A stretch of 22,418 bases of DNA from DATBIO01 sp036556965. Lineage in GTDB: Bacteria > Acidobacteriota > Vicinamibacteria > Fen-336. The DNA lies in the NCBI GenBank assembly GCA_036556965.1, contig DATBIO010000106.1:1-22418 (forward strand). Reading direction: 5' to 3'. A program made the translations under genes and the position numbers. Positions 8,763-15,411 of this stretch are shown in pieces; position 1 is the first letter of the stretch; each line of letters opens with the position of its first letter. Under the pieces are notes generated by a model. That model had not been told where the DNA came from. It saw only the letters and a program-made list of their open reading frames with translations, and did no database searches.

Positions 8763-9590
8763 ATGAGCACGACAGGTGCGAGGTCGACGGGCGGCGCGGC
8801 CCCCGCGCCGTCGCTGCGCGTGGTGGCGCTGCCCACCGAGCACGGCGGATGGGGGCTGCTCGGCGAGCCGCTGGTGCTGGGCCTGCTGCTGGCCCCGTCC
8901 TGGGGCGGCGCCGGAATCGCGATCGCGGCCGTGGGGGCGTTCCTGTCCCGCCACCCGCTCAAGCTCGTGCTGGCCGACCTGCGCCGCGGCGCACGCTACC
9001 CGCGCACGGCGGTGGCCGCGCGCGTGGCCGCGGCGTACGCGGGTGGGATGCTGGCCGGCCTCGCCCTCGCCGCGGCCGTCGCGTCGCCGCGGCCGTGGTG
9101 GGCTCCCCTGGTCGCGGCGGCGCCGCTTGGTCTGGCCCAGCTCTCCTTCGACGCGCGCCACCGCGGACGCCAGCTCGCCCCCGAGCTGCTGGGCGGCGTC
9201 GCCCTGGGCTCGGTGGCGGCGGCCATCCTGCTCGCGGGCGGCCGCACCTGGACGTTGGCCCTCCTGGCCTGGGGATTCATGGCGGCCAAGGCGGTGACTT
9301 CCGTGCTGTTCGTGCGGGCCCGCCTGCGCCTGGACCGGGGGCTGGCCTCCGGCCGGCGCGCTGCCCTGGTCGCCCACGTGGCCGCCCTGGGCGCGGCGCT
9401 GGGAGCGGCGGCCGCCGGTCCCGCCCCGTGGCTGGCGGCGGTCGCGTTCCTCATGCTGTGGGCGCGGGCGGCGCGGGGACTGGCCGCCACGCGGCGCGCG
9501 CTGGCGCCGCGCGAGGTCGGCTTTCGCGAGCTGGGCTTCGGGGTGGCGACGACCGCTCTCCTGGCCCTCGGCTTCGGATTTGAATGGTAG
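8763..9590 (+). CDS. YwiC-like multi-pass membrane protein
   Basis: The 275-residue protein is strongly hydrophobic, with about seven or eight predicted membrane helices. Near its N-terminus it has the sequence LPTEHGGWG, the conserved P-x-x-HG-x-W-x motif of the YwiC-like family, whose role is unknown. The sequence FMAAKAVTSVLFVRARLRLDR in the middle resembles the conserved polar segment of this family. AGGAG lies only two bases before the ATG at 8763, which is too close, so the true start is uncertain; an ATG at 8712 or a GTG just inside are alternatives. It is followed directly by the phosphatase-like gene and probably co-transcribed with it. No convincing sigma54 promoter points into it. 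Confidence 0.8.
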   Translation: MSTTGARSTGGAAPAPSLRVVALPTEHGGWGLLGEPLVLGLLLAPSWGGAGIAIAAVGAFLSRHPLKLVLADLRRGARYPRTAVAARVAAAYAGGMLAGLALAAAVASPRPWWAPLVAAAPLGLAQLSFDARHRGRQLAPELLGGVALGSVAAAILLAGGRTWTLALLAWGFMAAKAVTSVLFVRARLRLDRGLASGRRAALVAHVAALGAALGAAAAGPAPWLAAVAFLMLWARAARGLAATRRALAPREVGFRELGFGVATTALLALGFGFEW

Positions 9591-9601
9591 AGGAGGCCCC
9601 C

Positions 9602-10129
9602 GTGGGCTATCGTGTTCCCGTGACGCTCATGGCCGTTGCCGCCGCCGCCGCCGTGATGGCGGCGGAGATACCGCGCGACATGGACGCCGCAGCGGTCCCG
9701 AACTACCGCGTGGTGCGGAAGGGCGTGGCCGCCGGCGGCACGCCCAGCGCCGCGGCCCTGGCCGGGCTCACGGCCCTCGGCTTCCGCACCGTGATCGACC
9801 TGCGCACCGCCCAGGAGGGCACGGCCGAGGAGAAGGCGGCCGCAACGGCCGCGGGCCTGCGCTACGTGGGCGTGCCCGTCACCCCCGCCACCTTCCGGCT
9901 CGAGGACGTCCTGGAGGTGGCGAAGGTCCTGGACGACCCGAGCGCCCTCCCCGTCCTCGTCCACTGCTCCTCGTCCAACCGGGTGGGCGCCGTGTGGGCC
10001 GTGCTCCGCGCGCGCGAGGGCGCGGACCGCGAGCAGGCCCTGCGCGAGGGCGAGGCGGCGGGGCTCAAGAGCGAGGCCATGCGCGAGGCCGTGCGGCGCG
10101 TGCTGGACGGCCCCCCGCCGGTTCCCTGA
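9602..10129 (+). CDS. Secreted protein-tyrosine-phosphatase-like protein (DUF442-type)
   Basis: The GTG at 9602 is chosen because AGGAGG stands at 9591-9596 with a five-base gap; the earlier ATG at 9584 overlaps the previous gene and lacks such a site. From this start the protein (175 residues) has a typical signal peptide: GYR, a hydrophobic stretch LMAVAAAAAVM, then AEIP. The mature part has the phosphatase-like fold landmarks: a strand with VIDLRT and the loop VLVHCSSSNRVGA. The loop is C-x4-R, as in DUF442 and rhodanese-like proteins, not the C-x5-R of classical tyrosine phosphatases, and the usual glycine in the loop is replaced by serine. Activity is therefore uncertain. It is coupled to the YwiC-like gene (12 bases after its stop). 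Confidence 0.8.
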   Translation: MGYRVPVTLMAVAAAAAVMAAEIPRDMDAAAVPNYRVVRKGVAAGGTPSAAALAGLTALGFRTVIDLRTAQEGTAEEKAAATAAGLRYVGVPVTPATFRLEDVLEVAKVLDDPSALPVLVHCSSSNRVGAVWAVLRAREGADREQALREGEAAGLKSEAMREAVRRVLDGPPPVP

Positions 10130-10136
10130 GCCCGCG

Positions 10137-10691
10137 TCAGGACGCGTGCGGCCGCGGGGGCCGCTCGACGACCAGCTCGGGATGGCGCTGCCGGAGCAGC
10201 TCGGCGTCCGCGCAGTTGGCGCAGACCGCGGCATCCTCCCGGAGGGCCTCCGGGATCCCCTCCACCGGCAGCTCGCCCAGCTCGAGGACCTTGCCGTCAC
10301 GCCCGCGCAGGGCCGGCTTGCGGTCGTGCCACTGGACGACGCCGATCGGACGCCTGCAGTACACGCACGTCTTGTCGCCGTACCACCGCGCCACGATGTT
10401 CCGGACCAGGCAGTCGTCGGGCGCCGCCGCGATCTCGCCCAGGCACTCCTGCCCGCAGTGCGCCCGCTCCGGCCAGCGCGAGCAGTCGCGCAGGCGGAGC
10501 TCCGGCCGTCCGACGAGGGCGCCGGCCACGGCGTAGCGCACGTCCACGTCCACGGCCACCGGCTGCTCGGTCTCCGGGCAGGTCACGATACGCGCCCCGC
10601 GCAGCCGCAGCACCGCGCGGGTCCCGGCGAACACGGCCCACGCCGCCACCAGGATCCCCGCTCCCGCGAGTACCTCGATCCCTCCGGGCAT
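10137..10691 (-). CDS. Membrane-anchored Cys-rich protein of unknown function
   Basis: I do not recognise a characterised family. The 184-residue protein has one N-terminal membrane helix (about residues 5-29) followed by a soluble part with nine cysteines: 38 (in TCPET), 70, 79, 83, 94, 109 and 112 (CVYC), 157 and 160 (CANC). The two CxxC pairs and the spaced single cysteines suggest a metal-binding or redox protein; there is no CxxCH heme motif. The start is well supported: the minus strand has GGAGGT five bases before the ATG at 10691. It is transcribed divergently from malic enzyme, and a sigma54-type promoter lies 28 bases upstream of its start codon. Co-regulation with redox genes fits a role in electron transfer or redox sensing at the membrane, which is inference. 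Confidence 0.8.
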   Translation of the reverse strand: MPGGIEVLAGAGILVAAWAVFAGTRAVLRLRGARIVTCPETEQPVAVDVDVRYAVAGALVGRPELRLRDCSRWPERAHCGQECLGEIAAAPDDCLVRNIVARWYGDKTCVYCRRPIGVVQWHDRKPALRGRDGKVLELGELPVEGIPEALREDAAVCANCADAELLRQRHPELVVERPPRPHAS

Positions 10692-10717
10692 TGGGCACCT
10701 CCGCTGGGGCGCCCTTC

Positions 10718-10733
10718 TGCAATCCGCGCGCCG
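10718..10733 (-). promoter_or_regulatory. Sigma54-type promoter of the Cys-rich gene
   Basis: The minus strand reads CGGCGC-N5-TTGCA with GG-N10-GC. Transcription would begin near 10707, just before the GGAGGT ribosome-binding site at 10702-10697. The -12 to ATG distance of 28 matches several other units here. Confidence 0.6.
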
Positions 10734-10783
10734 TCCGGCGGGAGCGGACGATCCCTCGCGGAGGCGGCCCGGCGCGGACGCAC

Positions 10784-10851
10784 GGAAATCCCTGCGGCCG
10801 GTCGCGCTCCTCGTCTGCGACCGGCGCCCACCCGCCCGCGCAATCCGCTCG
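10784..10851. promoter_or_regulatory. Degenerate enhancer-like sites between Cys-rich gene and malic enzyme
   Basis: GGAA-ATCCC-TGCG (10784-10796) keeps the right arm and has the same spacer as the perfect site at 17425. CGCA-ATCCG-CTCG (10839-10851) keeps only the left arm. No perfect dyad is present, and their spacing (55 bp) differs from that of the other pairs. Support is weaker here than in the other gaps. Confidence 0.3.
10797..10825. repeat. Inverted repeat in the divergent promoter region
   Basis: GCCGGTCGC (10797-10805) and GCGACCGGC (10817-10825) are perfect 9-bp inverted arms with an 11-base spacer. The repeat lies upstream of both divergent promoters, so it is unlikely to be a terminator of either gene and could be an operator for a second regulator. 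Confidence 0.45.
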
Positions 10852-10879
10852 TTCCGCCCGCCCGCCCGCGGATCCGCAC

Positions 10880-10895
10880 TGGAGCCCGGATTGCA
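10880..10895 (+). promoter_or_regulatory. Sigma54-type promoter of malic enzyme
   Basis: TGGAGC-N5-TTGCA with GG-N10-GC points into the malic enzyme gene. Transcription would begin near 10906, giving a leader of about 34 bases that contains GGAGGG at 10930-10935. Confidence 0.6.
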
Positions 10896-10939
10896 GGGAA
10901 GCGGCGCGGCGGCGCTCGTCCGCACGACCGGAGGGAACC

Positions 10940-12643
10940 ATGGCGACAGACGCGACCTATGACCTGACCGTGCGCCACGTGGTGGCCGAGGTTCCCTGGC
11001 GAGGCGCCCTCCTGCTGCGGCAGCCGCTCTACAACAAGGGCACGGCGTTCAGCCACGCCGAGCGACGCCTGTTCGGCCTGGAGGGCCTGCTTCCCGACGC
11101 CGTGTCCACCCAGGCGCAGCAGGCGACGCGCGCCTACGCGAACATCGCGCGCAAGGACGACCCCCTGGAGCGCTACATCGGCATGGCGGCCCTGCAGGAC
11201 CGCAACGAGCACCTCTACTACCGGGTGCTGCTGGATCACCTCGACGAGCTGCTCCCGATCGTCTACACGCCCACGGTGGGACGCGCCTGCCAGGACTACA
11301 GCCACATCTTCCGGCGCGGCCGCGGCATCTGGATCACGCCCGCCCACCGCGGCCGCGTGGCCGAGGTGCTCGGCAACGCGCCCAACGGGGACGTCCGCCT
11401 GGTCGTGGTCACCGACAACGAGCGCATCCTCGGCCTGGGCGACCAGGGCGCGGGCGGCATGGGCATCCCCGTCGGCAAGCTGGCCCTGTACACCGCGGCC
11501 GCCGGCATCCATCCCGCGAACACCCTGCCCGTGAGCCTCGACGTGGGCACCGACAACCGGACCCTGCTCGAGGACGAGCTGTACCTCGGCTGGCGGCGGC
11601 CGCGCCTGCGCGGCCCCGAGTACGAGGCCCTGGTGGAGGAGTTCGTGCAGGCCGTGCGCGGCCGCTTTCCGCGGGCCCTGCTGCAATGGGAGGACTTCAA
11701 GAAGGGCATCGCCTTCCGCCTCCTGGACCGGTACCGCAAGGTGCTGCCTTCCTTCAACGACGACATCCAGGGCACGGCGGCGGTGACGCTGGCCGCCGTC
11801 CTCGCCGCGGAGCGCCTGACGGGCACGCCGCTGGCCGCGGAGCGGTTCCTGGTGCTGGGCGCGGGCGCGGCGGGCGTCGGCATCGCCCAGCTCCTGCGGA
11901 CGGCCCTGCGCGCGACGGGGCAGGGCGAAGGGGACGTCGCCTCCGCGGTGGTGCTGCTGGACAGCCGCGGCCTGCTCGTGGACGACGGGCGGATCTCCGA
12001 CGCCTACAAGGTCCCCTTCGCCTGGAGCGCGGACCGCGCCGCGGCGCACGGGCTCCATGCCGGCTCCGGCCTGCTGGAGACGGTGCGCGCGGTGCGCCCG
12101 ACGGTGCTCGTGGGGACATCCGGGGAGCCACGGGTGTTCACGGAGGAAGTGGTGCGCGCCATGGCCGGCGGCACCTCCCGTCCGGTCGTGATGCCGCTGT
12201 CCAATCCCACCAGCCAGGCGGAGGCCACGCCGGAGGACCTGATGCGCTGGACGGATGGCCGCGCCCTGGTGGCCACGGGCAGCCCCTTCCCCCCCGTCCG
12301 CGCCGGCGGACGCGAGGTGCAGGTCGGCCAGGCCAACAACGTGTTCGTCTTCCCCGCCATCGGCCTGGCCGCGATCGCCGGGGCGGTCTCGGAGGTGTCC
12401 GAGGGCATGTTCGCGGCGGCGGCGCGGGCCCTCGCCGGGCGCGTCCGGGACGCCGACCTCGACGGCGGCCGCCTGTTGCCTCCCGTGTCCGACCTGCGGA
12501 GCGTGACGGAGACGGTCGCCTGCGCGGTTCTCCAGCAGGCCCGGGCAGAGGGCGTCGCGCAGGAGGACGGGCGCGCGCCGGCCGAGGTGATCGCGTCCGC
12601 CATGTGGTGGCCCGACTACCCGATCCTGACGCCGTCCTCCTAG
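10940..12643 (+). CDS. maeA: NAD-type malic enzyme (decarboxylating malate dehydrogenase)
   Basis: The enzyme oxidatively decarboxylates malate to pyruvate and CO2 with reduction of NAD(P) in the cytoplasm. The 567-residue length is that of the large SfcA/MaeA class. Visible features are the catalytic tyrosine in IVYTPTVGRACQ (Y109), the LGDQGAGGMGIPVGK segment with catalytic K180, the metal-binding FNDDIQGTA (about 272-280), the dinucleotide-binding LGAGAAGVGIA (about 307-317), and LSNPT near the C-terminus. Cofactor preference for NAD is inferred from class only. The ATG at 10940 has GGAGGG four bases upstream. It is followed by the ferredoxin-nfnAB operon. Malic enzyme yields NADH and pyruvate, and NfnAB can turn NADH plus reduced ferredoxin into NADPH, so the neighbours make metabolic sense together. 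Confidence 0.95.
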   Translation: MATDATYDLTVRHVVAEVPWRGALLLRQPLYNKGTAFSHAERRLFGLEGLLPDAVSTQAQQATRAYANIARKDDPLERYIGMAALQDRNEHLYYRVLLDHLDELLPIVYTPTVGRACQDYSHIFRRGRGIWITPAHRGRVAEVLGNAPNGDVRLVVVTDNERILGLGDQGAGGMGIPVGKLALYTAAAGIHPANTLPVSLDVGTDNRTLLEDELYLGWRRPRLRGPEYEALVEEFVQAVRGRFPRALLQWEDFKKGIAFRLLDRYRKVLPSFNDDIQGTAAVTLAAVLAAERLTGTPLAAERFLVLGAGAAGVGIAQLLRTALRATGQGEGDVASAVVLLDSRGLLVDDGRISDAYKVPFAWSADRAAAHGLHAGSGLLETVRAVRPTVLVGTSGEPRVFTEEVVRAMAGGTSRPVVMPLSNPTSQAEATPEDLMRWTDGRALVATGSPFPPVRAGGREVQVGQANNVFVFPAIGLAAIAGAVSEVSEGMFAAAARALAGRVRDADLDGGRLLPPVSDLRSVTETVACAVLQQARAEGVAQEDGRAPAEVIASAMWWPDYPILTPSS

Positions 12644-12644
12644 G

Positions 12645-12687
12645 CGCAAGGCCTGCGCGGCCCCCGCGGCTTCGCGCAGGCCGTGCG
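12645..12687. promoter_or_regulatory. Two perfect enhancer dyads forming a long inverted repeat
   Basis: CGCA-AGGCC-TGCG (12645-12657) and CGCA-GGCCG-TGCG (12675-12687) start exactly 30 bp apart, and the near one is 41 bp upstream of the ferredoxin -24 element. The two copies face each other, so the whole block can also fold into a hairpin (GGCCTGCGCG at 12650-12659 with CGCGCAGGCC at 12673-12682). Since it begins two bases after the malic enzyme stop, it may double as that gene's terminator. Confidence 0.65.
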
Positions 12688-12727
12688 TGCGACGGGCCGC
12701 AGATGGCGCCCAGCGCCGTCGTGGCGA

Positions 12728-12743
12728 TGGCACCGCGGTTGCA
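12728..12743 (+). promoter_or_regulatory. Consensus sigma54 promoter of the ferredoxin-nfnAB operon
   Basis: TGGCAC-N5-TTGCA matches the RpoN consensus at every defined base. Transcription would start near 12754, followed by AAGGAGG at 12759-12765 and the ATG at 12772. This is the strongest of the nine promoter matches. Confidence 0.82.
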
Positions 12744-12771
12744 CCGCCCCGCGGCAGCAAGGAGGCGAGCG

Positions 12772-13008
12772 ATGCAGGCCACCGGCGAACGCATTCGCGC
12801 AAATGCCTGGGGGCGCTTCTACGTCACGGACGAGTGCAACGGCTGCGGCCTCTGCGCCTCGTTCGCCCCCGACAACTTCGGCTCGAGCTGGGACGGCTCC
12901 TACTACGCAATCGCCGCGCAGCCCGCGAACGAGGACGAGGAGCGGGCGGTGCGGGAGGCCATGGACGTCTGCCCGGACTGCTGCATCCGGGACGACGGGG
13001 ACGAGTAG
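12772..13008 (+). CDS. Single-cluster ferredoxin
   Basis: The 78-residue acidic protein carries one Fe-S cluster motif: C-x2-C-x2-C in ECNGCGLCASFAPDNF, with the distal cysteine in VCPDCC near the C-terminus. This is the layout of small mono-cluster [4Fe-4S] or [3Fe-4S] ferredoxins, with the usual APDNF after the third cysteine. Two further cysteines follow the distal one (CPDCC). The ATG has AAGGAGG six bases upstream. It is the first gene of the operon, 13 bases before nfnA, and is the obvious electron donor or acceptor for the NfnAB complex. Ferredoxin genes are also induced in the DosR regulon (FdxA), as an analogy. Confidence 0.92.
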   Translation: MQATGERIRANAWGRFYVTDECNGCGLCASFAPDNFGSSWDGSYYAIAAQPANEDEERAVREAMDVCPDCCIRDDGDE

Positions 13009-13021
13009 TCCGGCCGAAGGG

Positions 13022-13867
13022 ATGTTCCCCATCCGGGCGGCCCACCCGCTCTCCGGGTCCATCACGCGCTTCACCGTCGAGGCTCCCCTCGTGGCCCGCA
13101 AGTGGCGCGCCGGCCAGTTCGTCATCGTGCGCATCGCGGAAGGGGGCGAGCGCATCCCCCTGACGGTGGTGACGGCGGACCGCGCGGACGGCTGCATCAC
13201 CCTCATCGTCCAGGCCGTCGGCCGCACCACGCGCGAGCTCTGCGCGCTGCGGGCGGGTGACGCGCTCGCGGACGTGCTGGGACCCCTGGGCAACCCCACC
13301 CCCATCGGGCGGCACGGCCGCGTGGCCTGCGTCGGGGGCGGCGTGGGCACCGCGGAGCTGCTCCCCATCGCGCGGGCCCTGAGGGAAGCCGGCAACGAGG
13401 TCCAGGCCGTGATCGGCGCCCGCACGCGCGACCTGATCATCCTCGAGGACGAGATGCGGGAGTGCGCGGCCACCCTGGCCCTCACCACCGACGACGGCAG
13501 CTACGGGCGGCGGGGCCTCGTGGTGGGCCCGCTGGAGGAGGCGCTGCGGGCGCCGGCGGGGCTGGATGCGGTCTACGCCATCGGCCCCCTGCCCATGATG
13601 CGCGCGGTGGCGGAGGCCACCCGGCCCTTCGCGGTGAAGACCTACGTCAGCCTCAACGCGATCATGCTCGACGGCACCGGCATGTGCGGGGGATGCCGCG
13701 TCACCCTCGACGGCCAGACACGCTTCGCGTGCGTGGACGGGCCGGAGTTCGACGGGCACGCGGTGGACTTCGACGAGCTCCTGCGCCGCAACGCCGCCTA
13801 TGCGGAGCACGAGCGCGAGGCCGACCGGCGCTGGCACGAGGGCTGCGCCTCCCGGGGGGCCGCCTGA
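13022..13867 (+). CDS. nfnA: NfnA: FAD/[2Fe-2S] subunit of NADH-dependent ferredoxin:NADP+ oxidoreductase
   Basis: The 281-residue protein belongs to the SudB/NfnA branch of the ferredoxin-NADP+ reductase-like family. It shows the FAD-binding RIPLTV (about 44-49), the pyridine-nucleotide GGGVGTAELLP (about 105-115), and a C-terminal [2Fe-2S] site with D217, C222, C225 and C237 in the segments LDGTGMCGGC and FACVDGPEFDGH. In characterised NfnAB complexes this subunit uses NADH and takes part in flavin-based electron bifurcation. The start MFPIRAA fits the usual N-terminus of the family. Its stop overlaps the nfnB start by one base (TGATG). The alternative name would be the beta subunit of sulfide dehydrogenase, and the sequence alone does not exclude that use. 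Confidence 0.9.
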   Translation: MFPIRAAHPLSGSITRFTVEAPLVARKWRAGQFVIVRIAEGGERIPLTVVTADRADGCITLIVQAVGRTTRELCALRAGDALADVLGPLGNPTPIGRHGRVACVGGGVGTAELLPIARALREAGNEVQAVIGARTRDLIILEDEMRECAATLALTTDDGSYGRRGLVVGPLEEALRAPAGLDAVYAIGPLPMMRAVAEATRPFAVKTYVSLNAIMLDGTGMCGGCRVTLDGQTRFACVDGPEFDGHAVDFDELLRRNAAYAEHEREADRRWHEGCASRGAA

Positions 13868-15303
13868 TGCTCCGCGTCAACCCGCTCAACCCCAAGGACC
13901 GCGTGCGGATCCCGCGCCAGGCCTGCCTGGAGCAGCCGGCGCGGACGCGGTGGTCCACCTTCCAGGAGGTCTCGTCCGGCTTCGACCACGAGCAGGCACG
14001 GCTGGAGGCCTCGCGCTGCCTCGAATGCCGCGACCCGGTCTGCACGAAGGGCTGCCCGGTGGGCGTGGACGTCCGCGGCTTCATCCAGGACCTCCTCCGC
14101 GACGACATCGCCACGGCCGCGGAACGCATCCGCCGCACGAACGCGCTGCCCGCCATCTGCGGGCGCGTCTGCCCCCAGGAGTCCCAGTGCGAGGCCGCCT
14201 GCACCATGGGCCGCAAGTTCGAGCCGGTGGCCATCGGCAAGCTCGAGCGCTTCGTGGCCGACTGGGAGGCCGCGCACCGGCCCGCCTGGCAGCGGCCCGC
14301 GCCGCGGCCCACGGGGCCGAGGGTGGCGGTGGTGGGGTCCGGCCCCGCGGGGCTCACCTGCGCGGCGGAGCTGGCCCAGCGCGGATACCGCGTGACCGTG
14401 CTGGAGGCGCTGCACGCCCTCGGGGGAGTCCTGCGCTACGGCATCCCCGAGTTCCGCCTCCCCCGCGAGGTCCTCGACCGCGAGCTGCGCCTGCTGGGCG
14501 CGCTGGGGGTGGAGACGCGCACGAACGTGCTGGTGGGGCGATCGGTGACCATCGACGAGCTGATGGACGAAGAGGGCTTCACCGCCGTCTTCCTGGCCAC
14601 GGGGGCGGGCACCCCCCTCTTCCTGGGCATCCCCGGCGAGAACCTCTGCGGCGTCTACTCCGCCAACGAGTTCCTCACGCGCGTGAACCTGATGGGGGCG
14701 CACCGCTTCCCCGAGCACGCCACCCCCGTGCGCCTGGGGCGGGAGGTGGCGGTGGTGGGCGGGGGCAACACGGCCATGGACGCGGTCCGCACCGCGCGCC
14801 GGCTGGGCGCGGAGAAGGCCTGGCTGCTCTATCGCCGGTCGCGGCAGGAGATGCCCGCGCGCGTCGAGGAGATCCACCACGCGGAGCAGGAGGGAGTGGA
14901 CATCCGCTTCCTGACCAGCCCCGTGCGCATCGTGGGCGACGCGGCCGCCGCGGTGACGGGGATCGAGTGCGAGACCATGGAGCTCGGCGCGCCCGACGCC
15001 TCCGGGCGGCGCCGGCCGGTGGCGGTGCCCGGGTCGACGCACGTCCTTCCCGTGCAGACGGTGATCGTGGCCGTCGGGCAGCGGCCCAACCCCATCGTCC
15101 AGGCCACCACGCCCGGACTGGGCACGGGCGCGCACGGCGTGGTCACCGTGGACGAAGCCCAGCGCACGAACCGGCCCGGCGTCTTCGCCGGCGGCGACCT
15201 CTCGCGCGGCGGGGCCACGGTGATCCTGGCCATGCGCGACGGGAGACGCGCCGCGGCGGCCATCGACGACTGGGTCCGCGAAGGGGCCCTCCGGCCCGCC
15301 TGA
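13867..15303 (+). CDS. nfnB: NfnB: NADPH-binding GltD-like subunit with two Fe-S clusters
   Basis: The 478-residue protein resembles the glutamate synthase small subunit. The N-terminal domain has two cysteine groups, C51/C54/C59/C63 (CLECRDPVCTKGCP) and C98/C102/C108/C112 (CGRVCPQESQCEAAC), which bind two [4Fe-4S] clusters in this family. FAD binds at VVGSGPAGLTCA and NADPH at VVGGGNTAMDA; the C-terminal FAD segment is GVFAGGD. No glutamate synthase large subunit lies nearby, and the direct coupling to nfnA supports the Nfn assignment over GltD. In known complexes the reaction is NADH plus reduced ferredoxin plus two NADP+ giving two NADPH, and it is reversible. Confidence 0.92.
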   Translation: MLRVNPLNPKDRVRIPRQACLEQPARTRWSTFQEVSSGFDHEQARLEASRCLECRDPVCTKGCPVGVDVRGFIQDLLRDDIATAAERIRRTNALPAICGRVCPQESQCEAACTMGRKFEPVAIGKLERFVADWEAAHRPAWQRPAPRPTGPRVAVVGSGPAGLTCAAELAQRGYRVTVLEALHALGGVLRYGIPEFRLPREVLDRELRLLGALGVETRTNVLVGRSVTIDELMDEEGFTAVFLATGAGTPLFLGIPGENLCGVYSANEFLTRVNLMGAHRFPEHATPVRLGREVAVVGGGNTAMDAVRTARRLGAEKAWLLYRRSRQEMPARVEEIHHAEQEGVDIRFLTSPVRIVGDAAAAVTGIECETMELGAPDASGRRRPVAVPGSTHVLPVQTVIVAVGQRPNPIVQATTPGLGTGAHGVVTVDEAQRTNRPGVFAGGDLSRGGATVILAMRDGRRAAAAIDDWVREGALRPA

Positions 15304-15354
15304 CGCCGCGGAGGTCGCGGCACTCCTGGCTCCCGGCCGCGACGTGCGCCCCCG

Positions 15355-15373
15355 CCGCTCCCTGCGGGAGCGG
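15355..15373. terminator. Bidirectional terminator-like hairpin between convergent nfnB and tnaA
   Basis: CCGCTCCC (15355-15362) and GGGAGCGG (15366-15373) form a perfect 8-bp stem with a TGC loop. A second short stem, CGACCC/GGGTCG, follows at 15391-15407. There is no T-run. The position between convergent stops supports termination on both strands. Confidence 0.6.
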
Positions 15374-15411
15374 ACGCGGCCGCTTCCACCCGACCCTGGG
15401 GGGGTCGCGGA

